A DNA stretch of 64,000 bases from positions 16,616,735 through 16,680,734 of the forward strand of contig NC_057769.1 of assembly GCF_010389155.1 (NCBI RefSeq), written 5' to 3'. Made by a program: the position numbers and the translations under genes. Within the stretch, counting starts at the first letter, position 1. Each line of letters starts with the position of its first letter. The notes beneath the pieces were generated by a model. That model worked only from the letters and a program-made list of their open reading frames with translations. It was not told the origin of the DNA and ran no database searches. The stretch is from Erigeron canadensis (Eukaryota > Streptophyta > Magnoliopsida > Asterales > Asteraceae). Shown piece after piece: positions 32,631 to 43,120 of this stretch.

Positions 32631-34193
32631 TGATGGGTGTATGTTTTTTATTTATTTCCTAGTCTTTAAAATTTATGTTGTACAAGTAACTATCTAAACT
32701 AACACACACTTTAACGAGCAGCGAACCCGGTCAGTTGAGTATAGCCTAGTGGTAAATTACAGGATCGTTCGCAGGGACGCGTTGCGTTACCTAATCTAGT
32801 AGTACGTGTAATTCTAGTTTGTTTGGGGGTTTCTCACTAACTCCTAATAAACTAATTTTTAGCAATTAAATAAGAAAATATAACCAAATGTTTTGCAGCA
32901 AAAGGCCACTCTGAAAATAGTTTTGAAAGGACGAAGATCAGTAATTAAATTAAAATACTTGTTTGGCATCTCCGATCTCATGGTACGACCAAATATTATC
33001 CTACTGGTTTGTTAGCCTGTTGGAAACTTAATCACGGTTCAAATTCTCGTTAGATTCACTTTACCTAAGTAGTAATGCTGTCGCTAGACTCACACTACCC
33101 TTTAAAACAAATTCTCGCTAGATTCATTGTTTTAAGTATTATGACCTAAAGTTTGTGTTACTAATTCATCTTTTAATTACTCGGCTCTTAAGCCATGACC
33201 AGATATAATTCCCTCCGGTGACCACAGTGCTCGTTTCCAAGTCAAAGGATCGCGTCTGGTATTGTTAAGCTTCATGTTCAATTCACCCTAGTTACTATGG
33301 TTCTGGATCCCTCGGTTACAAGTGAATCACTTTTTACTTCTAGTTATAGACCGACTAGTTGTTTTCTATCCTAGCATATTAGTCCTAGTACATGATCATA
33401 GACAATCATCAGAATTAAACTAATATGTTCAGATATAAAACCAATAGCAACATGAATTACTAATAAGCATAGATCTACGATAAACAGTAAAGCACACTCC
33501 AACAGAATCTAAACAAACACAGTAAAACAATAAGCGTCTACATGATCACATTGATCCAAACAAGTATTCAGCCTACTAGCCTAGCATTATTAAAGGAATA
33601 ACAAAGTCTGAGAATATAAAAGACATTGTTAAATAACAAATAGTAAATAAAGATGAAAGATCTAGACCAAGAGTGAAGATCGGAAGGTGTTTAGATGCTC
33701 CAAAACCTCCTTGGAATCTGCAATTTCGATCCAGGGTTATTCCTGGGCGGCTAGGGCTGCTGAATTGGCTCTCTCCTAGGGTATTGAGGGTTAGTTCGAC
33801 TTAAATAGGTGTTTAAGTCGGTTACTGATCTGGGCCGACCAGCAGCGCTGGTGATACTTTGAATGGCCGCTGGTGAAGCTTCGAGCGGCGCTTGTGGTCT
33901 GGAGAGCGTTCGCTGGTGAGCACCAGCGGCGTTGGGTATGTGTCCAGCAACGCTGGTGGTTGCTGTCTTGCACTTGAGTCTTCGTTTGGCTCCCGAACCA
34001 CTTCCTTGTGTCTTGTAACTTCATAGGCTTCCTTCTTGAGTTAGTTGATGTCATTTACCCTCTCTCGCATATACTAGGAACATGCACAAACATATCATTC
34101 ACTAAGTATCGATAGTTCTGGAATATTAACTCATTTAAGCATAGAAATGAAGACTTTCTTTAGGGGTTTTTAGCACAAAATGGACGCTCATCA
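32631..34193 (-). repeat. Element 5 LTR (5' LTR in element sense)
   Basis: A 1,563-bp copy, longer than its partner by the 176-bp stretch around 33360-33535 and shorter in the palindrome cluster near 33840. Confidence 0.95.
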
Positions 34194-34198
34194 AATAT

Positions 34199-35905
34199 GT
34201 GAATATTTTTCAAATGAACCTTATCCATCTAGAATATATACAAAAAAATAAAAAATGAAACGTACGTAATAAATCTCGGACCACTTTGAAAGTTTTCAAC
34301 TTTCTTATTAGATGAGCAAAATAACTAATACAAAAAAACTGTATATCGATCGATAAATTATAAAAATTGTATGGATATTTTTAAAATTTCATGCTCTTTC
34401 ATTAGAGATATAAAGTTTCGACAAATTTTTAAATCCGAAGACGGAGCCCGTACGGCTAAGGCATTTGGCTCTCATGCTCTATGACTTGACATATCATACC
34501 CACCATCTCACTGCCACAACGGACGGGCACTATCTCTCGTAAATACCAATAGATCCTCCCCTTTTTTAATAAGAAAATCCTCCACTTGTGTTGTTGTACA
34601 TTGTATTGTATTATCATCATTTTTTAATATACTCGTAATATTATAATGAACCTTGTTCATAAGGCAACAATAACAATATTTGTGCGTTGCTCGAGTTATA
34701 CTTATTAAGTACATTTTTATTTTACTAATATACTTTATTTGAGTCCTATCATTGATAAATTAAATTAAGATTATACACATAAAAACAAATCATTACATAT
34801 CTAAAATTTAACTTTAGTTTATAAGACCGTTTTTATCATGATATTCAACATATATCATGAAATCAGTTTATGTAATTAATGATCGAGATTAGTGAAGTAT
34901 ACACACTGCCACTGAACCATAGAGAATCAAAACTGAGCCATAAAGAACCAAGTTGTAGCCGTGAATCAGTTTAAGTAATTGAGCATCTCAAGCATGCAAC
35001 ATGAAATCAGTTGTCTCATGTTTGGTTTGTCTCTAATGACCATGTTACTATTCTAAATTAGATTAAGTTGTGTAACACCTAAAGAACCATTACTCCATTA
35101 GATCATGTTTGGTAAAAAGAAATAAAAAATGGCTGAAAAATTAAATAAGTTTCATATTTTTATATAAATTTGATCTAAAAATTTGGCCAAATATCAATTT
35201 GTGTGTTAGGTGGAAAAATCAGAGAAACATAATTGTACAGTGTTTATTTTACTCGTTTTTATATAGATTCTACGTACGAAATGGTGTCTGCAATGTAATT
35301 CTTGTTGCCATTTTTCACAAGCATCTCAACCCATGTATATTAACACAAGTATACAACAAAATAAAAAAACTTTTCATCCTCCTTTGCCATCCCTATCCAT
35401 GAGATTCTTAACCGTCGGGTCCGGGTTTGGAATGGAGATTCTTAATCGGGTCCGGGTCCGGGATTACTTAAATCCGGACCATACCCAACCCGTTGCCATC
35501 CCTAGCCATGAAACACACAACACATACCAACAGAGATATGCAATAACAAAGTGATCAGACACACTCATTTAAACAGAAACATATAATACATGAATAATAG
35601 TATTTGCCAAAAAAAATATTAGCACAAACCATTTTAAGTAAGCAACAAAGGTTCGGTCAATGCATCCATTAACTTTTCATCTTCCTTTCGGTGTTTACGT
35701 TCTTGTGCTCCTCACGAGACTTTTAACTGGGGTTGCATTTGCTAAGCCTACATAGAAGCTCAAAAGTGACATATCATCTCTATAATCTAAACATTATATA
35801 CATCCAAGCACACATTATAACATTATATATTCACACACATAACCTACCATCTCGATAATCTATCTATATAACTTAATCATACGCACAAATGAAATACCAA
35901 TGTAT
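34199..35905. other. Intergenic spacer between elements 5 and 3
   Basis: AT-rich, no gene seen. About 35384-35403 and 35493-35511 are direct copies of a TTGCCATCCCTAnCCATGA motif flanking about 90 bp with CGGGTCCGGGT repeats. This resembles the end of a small hAT-type MITE, at low confidence. Confidence 0.5.
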
Positions 35906-35910
35906 GTATT

Positions 35911-36826
35911 TGTTAGGTCCAGTTTAGGCTATAAACTGGAGCTCTCCAGCTGCATCTGGAGAGCATGAAGAATTGTCCGAAATATTAGAAGTCCAGTTGC
36001 ATTGTACAGTTTAGGCAACTGATGACTTCCTCCAGTTGAGATTTGAAGACTTAAATCTGAAGACCTTCCAATTGAAGTCGAAGACAACAAGTGGAAGAAA
36101 GGAAATGGCAATGTCAGCGAAGCCCAGTTGACATTTCACCAGATCAATCAACTGGAGATCCTTCAGTGTAAATGCCTTTACAAAATCTTTACACTGATCA
36201 CGAGGAGGACCTTTTACACTACATCCTTTTAACTGGACAATAATCTTGTCTGTGGATAAAAGTGCAAAGATGTAGAGTGGTTGAATAAAGTAACCTTTTG
36301 TCTTACTTTATTTTGCACACACAAAGGATTATTTACTAATACTTTTGTGTGCTATCAACCATATTTGTACTTCGAAGTTGAGATCCCAATGCTCATACTT
36401 TGACTATAAATAGAGGTCATTGCCCAAGCATTTCAACAACTTTGCAAACACATACATTCTACAATATTGGTGAACTTGTGCAATATTCCCTCAATCGCAA
36501 AAAGGAACATTTCATAGGTTGTTAGGATATTTACATCTTTGTATTATCTTGGTTCCGCAACAACCTTGTATTTTATTTAACAATCAATAAATAAAATACA
36601 CTTGAAAATTACATATTGTCTCACCGATATAAATACTTGCCAATTATATCTATTGCATTGTATTTACTTATTTAGATTGTCACCTTAATAAGTAAACCTC
36701 CAGATTACCTGGTACACAATCACTTTAAACTGGTCACGTCCAGATTAAGTGATTGTGTTGCAAAGTACACTCACCATTGACATAGAGGTGTTTTCAGCAC
36801 CCATCTTGAAATAGTTGGAACTTATA
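35911..36826 (+). repeat. Element 3 5' LTR
   Basis: 916 bp. It opens with two strong hairpins: TCCAGTTTA/TAAACTGGA (35918-35926 with 35932-35940) and GCTCTCCAG/CTGGAGAGC (35941-35949 with 35956-35964). TATA box CTATAAATAG at 36404-36413; AATAAATAAAATAC near 36586 is a probable polyadenylation region. It lacks about 58 bp present in the 3' LTR. Confidence 0.95.
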
Positions 36827-36828
36827 AG

Positions 36829-36840
36829 TGGTATCAGAGC
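36829..36840 (+). promoter_or_regulatory. Element 3 primer binding site (tRNA-iMet)
   Basis: TGGTATCAGAGC two bases beyond the 5' LTR. Confidence 0.92.
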
Positions 36841-36884
36841 AGGCATGTTGAATTGTTTCAATTCTATAACCTAGGTCTGCTTCG

Positions 36885-39119
36885 ATGGCTGCTGAAGGTG
36901 AGAATGGTTCTGGTCCAAATGAATCTAATCCTAATGTTACTACTCCTTTAAATACTAACCCTCCTCCTACTACTACTACTCCTGGAGCTAGCCACTTCCA
37001 CGTACATTACTCCAACACTCCAGTTCCTAAATTCGATGGGAATGGTGAGACCTTTGGTACATGGAAAGCTAGAATGCTCTTGCATTTTGGTGGGATAGAG
37101 AGGTATCTGTTGAAAATCCTTAAGGATGGACCATATATACCCATGTCCAGTGGTGTTAGCCCTCTTGTTGACCCTACTGGGAGAAGAGGTACCAGGGAAA
37201 AGTCTGAGGAACATTGGTCGGACGAGGATCGCAGACTGGTTGATCTTGATACCAGACTGAAAAACATGATCCTTGTTGCTGTTCCTGAGGAACTAATTCC
37301 AACACTTGTGCTGTTTCCCAGTGCTAAATCTACGTGGGATGAATTAGTTCTCCAGTTTGAAGGAGGAAATGACACCATTGTCACCAGAAAGGTTGCTCTT
37401 AACAAGAAGTATGAATCCTTCTTTGCTCTTCCCAATGAAAGTTTAACTGGTACTTACACCAGATTTACTGGCCTAATTAATCAACTTAGAGGCTTGGGAG
37501 TGGAGAAGGATAAGGATATTCTTCTTGAGAAATTTTGTGATGTCTTGCCATCTAAATGGGCACACATGGTTCTTGTCTTAAGACAAGGTAAGACCTTGCA
37601 CAGCCATACTCTTGCTTCCCTTTATGGAGCCTTCAGATTCACTGAAGATAATGATGCTGCAAGAATATTGGCTGAGCAAGATGCTTTAAACCATGCTCAG
37701 AGTTCCAAGGTTGCCAACCTTACTGGGCAACCTTGTGCTACTTTAATGTCTGCTGAGAATGTCCAGTTACATTCTATGAAGGAGATGTTAAACAACTTAC
37801 TGAACTCTGGCCTAACTACAAATCTAAGCAATGGTTGTGAGGAAACTGACGATGATGATCTGGTAGCCATGATTGCTAAAACCTTTAACAGGTTCAAGCA
37901 TAAATCTAATCAATTTAATGGGTCCAATAATGCTTCCAGTTCAAATTCTCTGGATAAGGCCAATCTTATCTGCTACAAATGTGGTAAGAAAGGTCATTTC
38001 ATGAAGGAATGCAGATCTAGTCAGATGAACAACCAAACTGGTCCTATTGTCCCAAATTTTGTTAAAACTGATGATTATAAGGCCAAATACAAGAAACTTA
38101 AGGCCCAAATTGCTCTCATGTCTCTTGAACAAGAAAAAGAGAAAGAAAAGAACAAGTGCATGATGGCTCAAACTGAAGGGAAATGAGAACTCTCTGATGA
38201 TTCATCTGATGATGAAGAAGAGATTAGAGATGTGTGTTTCATGGCATTAGAAAATCAACAACCAGTGGTGAAAGATGATTCTGTTTCTGGAAGATGGGTG
38301 GACATCATTTTAAATGAGGCATTGGAAAGGTCAAATTAATGATTTGCAAAGTGTCCAGTTGGCTCTCAAAGAGTCAGATTTGAAAAATGAGGCATTGGAA
38401 AGAGATAACCAAAAACTAAAATTTGATCTTGAAAAAGAACACATGGTTATCAATTCTTGGGTACAAGCATTTGGTAAAAATTATGACGCTTTTTCAAAAA
38501 CCATTGATGCTCAAAAAACTGCCTGGAAATCTGGTGATCTTTAGATGGCAGCTGTTTTACCCACAATTCACCAGATGCCAGATCAGTTAGAGTTGAGACT
38601 CCTTATGACTCCTCTAACCCTGCCAAATCTGAATCCATTGAGACCACCCCTGTTGAGGTCAAAACTGGAGCCAAAAAGGCTAAAGCTCCAGTTAAAAGGG
38701 AAACTGGTGATAGACTCAAAATCTTGTTGAATCCAAGTCCAAGGTCCAGCAGCCTAAAGAAAATAAATTTTTGTTAAAACTGGAGAGTCAAATCGAAAAT
38801 TTGTCCAGGCAAGTACAAAGTTGTATTGCCAGAAAAAAAATCTGGAAGGAGCTTCGTCTTCTTCAGTTGAAAAACAAGTTGTTAAAACTCCTCCATTGAA
38901 GCAAAAGCAAAAACAAAATCAATCTGCTCAAAAAGGAGCAAAATATGGAATAAAAAGGAGGATGTTGTTGTTCCCATCAAACCAATTGTTTTTACTCCTG
39001 AAGCTGGAAATAATCCTCCAGTTTCAGCCTCCAGTTCCAACCCAAGTAAATCTGCTGAGACTTCTCAAGAGAAGTCTGGTGGACCCATCAAGAAAAGATG
39101 GGTTCACAAAAATAACTAA
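36885..39119 (+). pseudogene. gag: Element 3 gag, decayed
   Basis: ATG at 36885 (MAAEGENGSG). Capsid-like region includes PKFDGNGETFGTWKARML and YESFFALPNESLTGTYTRF. CCHC knuckle CYKCGKKGHFMKEC is at residues 363-376. TGA at 38184-38186 replaces a Trp present in element 4. Beyond it the coiled-coil tail is frame-shifted several times (38310-39060), partly through a duplicated AATGAGGCATTGGAAAG at 38313 and 38386. The tail returns to the starting frame and ends KKRWVHKNN at TAA 39117-39119. Structural particle protein with RNA-binding knuckle, by family knowledge. Confidence 0.92.
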
Positions 39120-39121
39120 TT

Positions 39122-42100
39122 ATGACCGGATGTAAGCCCCTGCTGGAAGAGTTTACTGTCCAAGATGGACCGGCAGTGACATTTGGTAATGATGGAAGTG
39201 GGAAAACTGAAGGATATGGTGTCATTGACAATGGACAGGTCCAGTTCACTAAAGTTGCATTTGTTAATGGTTTGAAATATAACCTAATAAGTGTCAGTCA
39301 ACTTTGTGACGATGGATATAAGGTGTTGTTCGATATTGCTCAAGGCACCATATTTAACAAAGATTGGAAAGTGGTGATGATTGCACCAAGGAAAGGGAAT
39401 GTGTACATAATGGACATGGAACCAGCTCCAAAAGAGCATTGTTTCTATGCTAAGGCAGATGAGGACACCAATTGGTTGTGGCATAAAAGGTTATCCCACC
39501 TCAATTTCAAAAATATCAATAAGTTGTCAAGAAAACAACTGGTGGATGGGATACCTTTAATTTCCTTTAAAAAGGAGAAGCCATGTCCAGGGTGTGAGAT
39601 GGGCAAGAAGAAAAGAGCCAATTTCAAGACCAGGCAAAACTTCAGTATCACTGAACCTCTTCACATGCTTCATATGGATCTTTTTGGTCCAGTGAATGTT
39701 CAAACTAAAGCTGGTAAAAGATACACTTTAGTTGTTGTTGATGAATACACCAGGTATTGTTGGGTGGTATTTATCAGATCAAAAAGTGATGCACCTGGTG
39801 AAATTATCTCTCTCATCAAGAAAATTGAGCTCAAGTATACCAAGAAGGTTTGTCAGTTGCGAAGTGATAATGGAACTGAATTCGTCAACAAAGAATTGGA
39901 ATCATTTTGAACTGACACTGGCATTTCTCAAAACTTCTCATCAGCTCGTTCTCCAGAGCAAAATGGTGTAGTTGAAAGGAAAAATCGCACATTAATTGAA
40001 GCTGCCAGAAGTATGTTATCTAAATCAGGTCTTCCCACCTGTTTTTGGGCTGAAGCTGTGGCAACTGCTTGCCATACCCAAAATCGGTCAGTATATGTCA
40101 AGAGACATAGGAAAACTACCTATGAAGTCCTCATGAATCGCAAACCAAATATTGGATATTTCCATGTATTTGGTTGTCCAGTTTTTATCTTAAACGATTC
40201 CAGTCAGTTGGGAAAGTTCGATGCTAAGGCTGATGAGGGTGTTTTCGTGGGGTATTCAGATATTAGAAAAGCCTATAGAGTCTATAATTATAGACTCCAA
40301 AAGGTACATGAGACAATTCATGTCACATTCGACGAATCTAATGAAGCAATCAATAAAAGACCAAGCCTTGATTTATCTCCAGTTGTCCCAGTTGATTTTG
40401 GTGTATCTGATCAAGTTCATCAATTAGTCAATACACCAAGAGATGTTTCCAGTCATCAGGATTTGGAACCAGTTATACTAAAGAAAAGCTCCAGTGACAC
40501 TACATTCCATCCCTCCATCAGTTTCAACTTACCACAGAAACTGGTGATTGGATCAGATGCTCGTGCCACAACAACATCAGAACCAGTTCAGACTTCTCCA
40601 ATTCCTCAAAATATGCCTTTATTTGAAGATAATCATGTCAACACGCTAGTTGACATTGATGAAGAAGTTGAAGTAGTTTGGGCTGATCCTTCTCCAGTTG
40701 CCACAACTGTTGAAGATCATCAGGTGTCTTGCACTGATGTTGTGCAAAATCAACCTAGTCAATACACTAAATGGACAGTTGCTCATCCCATTGAGCAAAT
40801 TATTGGAAATCCAGATAGTGGGGTTCAGACTAGAAGAGCCACAAGTGAACAATGCTTGAACGTCACCTTCTTATCACTGATTGAACCGAAGAAGGTTGAC
40901 GAGGCTTTGGTAGATCCAAGCTGGGTTGAGGCTATGCAAGAAGAACTTAACCAGTTCGAAAGGAACAACGTTTGGGAACTTGTTCCTTGTCCTCCAGGGT
41001 TAAAGAAAGAACCCATTGGAACGAGGTGGGTCTACCGAAACAAGATGGATGAAGATGGTAATGTTGTCAGGAACAAAGCAAGATTGGTTGCCAAGGGTTA
41101 TTGTCAAGCAGAAGGTGTTGATTTCGATGAAACTTTTGCTCCAGTTGCAAGACTTGAAGCCATTAGAATTTTCTTGGCTTATGCTGCTCATTTGCAATTC
41201 AAAGTCTTCCAGATGGATGTCAAAAGTGCGTTCCTGAATGGCAAGTTGGAAGAAGAAGTGTATGTTAAGCAGTCTCTAGGTTTCGTGAACGAAAAGCATC
41301 CTCACTAGGTATATAGACTAAACAAAGCTTTTTATGGTCTTCTTCAAGCCCCAAGAGCCTGGTATGACACTTTAACCAAACATCTTCTCAATAATGGTTT
41401 TCAAAGAGGTGCAATAGATAATACCTTGTTTATCTTGAAAGAAAAAGGTAATATCTTACTGGTACAAATTTATGTTGATGACATTATATTTGGGTCAACT
41501 GATGATGGAATGTGTAAAAGGTTTTCAAAAATCATGTCTCAAGAATATGAGATGAGTTTAATGGGTGAATTAACATTTTTCTAAGGTTTACAAATTAAAC
41601 AAACCATGGATGGTATTTTTATTAACCAAGAAAAATATGTCAAAGATTTTAAGAAAATACAAATATGATTCTATCCCATCAAAAACCACACCTATTTCAG
41701 CTCCATTAAATTTGGACTCTGACCCAAATGGTAAACCAGTGGACCAAAAGGAATATCGTGGAATGGTTGGTTCACTGATGTATTTAATTGCCAGTCGACC
41801 AGATATAATGTTTCCAACATGTCTATGTGCCAGATTTCAGGCTAATCCAAAAGAATCACATTTGCATGCTATTAAACGCATTTTCAGGTACCTGAAAGGT
41901 GCCTTAGCCTTGGTCTTTGGTATCCCAAAGGCTCAGGGTTAGATCTAATGGGTTATTCAGATTCAAATCATGCAGGTTGTAAGATTGATAGAAAGTCTAC
42001 AACTGGTGGTTGTCACTTCCTGGGGGAAAACTGGTGAGTTGGACCAGTAAGAAGCAGACTTCAGTCTCAATGTCCACTGCTGAGGCAGAATACATTTCTG

Positions 42101-42411
42101 TGGCCAGTTGCTGTGCCCAGATTCTCTGGATCAAAAACCAGTTACTTGATTATGGTATGAAATACACAAGAACCCTAATTTTTTGTAAAAACACCAGTGC
42201 AATTGCTATATCTCACAACCCAGTGATGCACTCAAAGACAAATGATATTGACATCAGGTATCACTTCATTCGTGATCATGTTATGAAAGGAGACATTGAA
42301 ATACATTTCATCCCCACTGATAAACAGTTAGCTGATGTTTTCACAAAACCTCTTGATGAGAAAACTTTTAAACATCTCATCAGTGAACTGGGTATGTTAA
42401 ATCCTCATTAA
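39122..42411 (+). pseudogene. pol: Element 3 pol, decayed; protease active site deleted
   Basis: The pol-like frame begins at MTGCKPLLEEF right after the gag stop, so the preceding segment with the DSG protease motif is missing. Integrase: [38 protein letters not shown] and [25 protein letters not shown] and IYVDDIIFG. RNase H: STAEAEYIS, but FCKNTSAIA has Lys where elements 2 and 4 have the catalytic Asp, and YSDSNHAG has Asn for Asp. Stops at 39908 (TGA), 41306 (TAG, Trp in element 4) and near 41582; frame changes near 41650, 41912 and 42020. Ends LGMLNPH. Clearly inactive. Confidence 0.95.
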
Positions 42412-43120
42412 ACTGGAGAGGCCCTCTAGTTGAGGATGGTCCAGGTGATCCTTGATTGGTTGGACATTGAGCGCCTTGATGTACTCAAAGACTAGTCATT
42501 GATCAAATGGATCATATTTTTAGGGGTGAAAAGACTAAAAATATTTTCCAATTAAAATTCGTTTTATGTTGAAAAATGCAACTGGTGAATCTCTCAGTTG
42601 AAACCGGCATCTGGAAAATCTCTCCAGTATGCTAGTTTGGTCTTGTCTTAAACTGGTGGTCAACCAGATTTCATAACGTTATGTTTTACTTGTTGGATAC
42701 TTGTGACACGTGATGTTACTCGAGTGTTTATCTCGCACTCACAAACTTTACCTGACATGTCTTACGTGTCAAGACTTTTTGCTGAAAATTACTGAATTTT
42801 TATGGGAATTGTTGAAGTTAATGGGTGAGTGGGAATACCAGCCGTCATAGCATTAAATGCTTGATGGGAGGTATTAAATGTTTTTGAATTCTCAAAATTA
42901 CTGAAAATCAGTTTTTACAAACTATTTCAAAATTTGGGGATTAAAATATCTTTTCGTATATATTTTGGTAATATTTTATTACCTATATATACCCCCACTA
43001 AATACTTTTCTCATTTACTTCACTCTAAATTCCTTTCATTTACTCTTTCACTCATTCACAATTCGAGATCCCTTTCTCTCTTTCTTCTTTAAATCCAAAA
43101 CCCTAAATCCAATATCTCAA
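42412..43120 (+). promoter_or_regulatory. Element 3 spacer with promoter-like structure
   Basis: Between pol and the 3' ORF. A G-box CACGTG lies at 42707-42712 and a second ACGT core (TTACGTGTCA) near 42763. TATA box CTATATATA is at 42983-42991, followed by about 130 bp of CT-rich leader and ATGGCTCC at 43121. Parts (CCGTCATA, ATTAAATG, GATGGGA) recur in the corresponding spacer of element 4. Confidence 0.5.

Larger units (their letters stand above)
25637..34193 (-). mobile_element. Element 5: Athila-like gypsy element lacking RT and integrase
   Basis: LTRs at 25637-27077 and 32631-34193 (TGATGGG...CTCATCA) are flanked by the duplication AATAT (25632-25636 and 34194-34198). The tRNA-Asp primer site and the AAGTGTGGGGG purine tract point to the Athila group of Ty3/gypsy, with the minus strand as sense. 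Only a Gag frame and a protease frame are present; 2.3 kb of noncoding sequence follows. No RT, RNase H or integrase motif is visible. This fits the TR-GAG class of non-autonomous plant elements. A GC-rich palindrome (ACCAGCGGCGCTGGT) is scattered through LTRs and interior. Confidence 0.93.
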
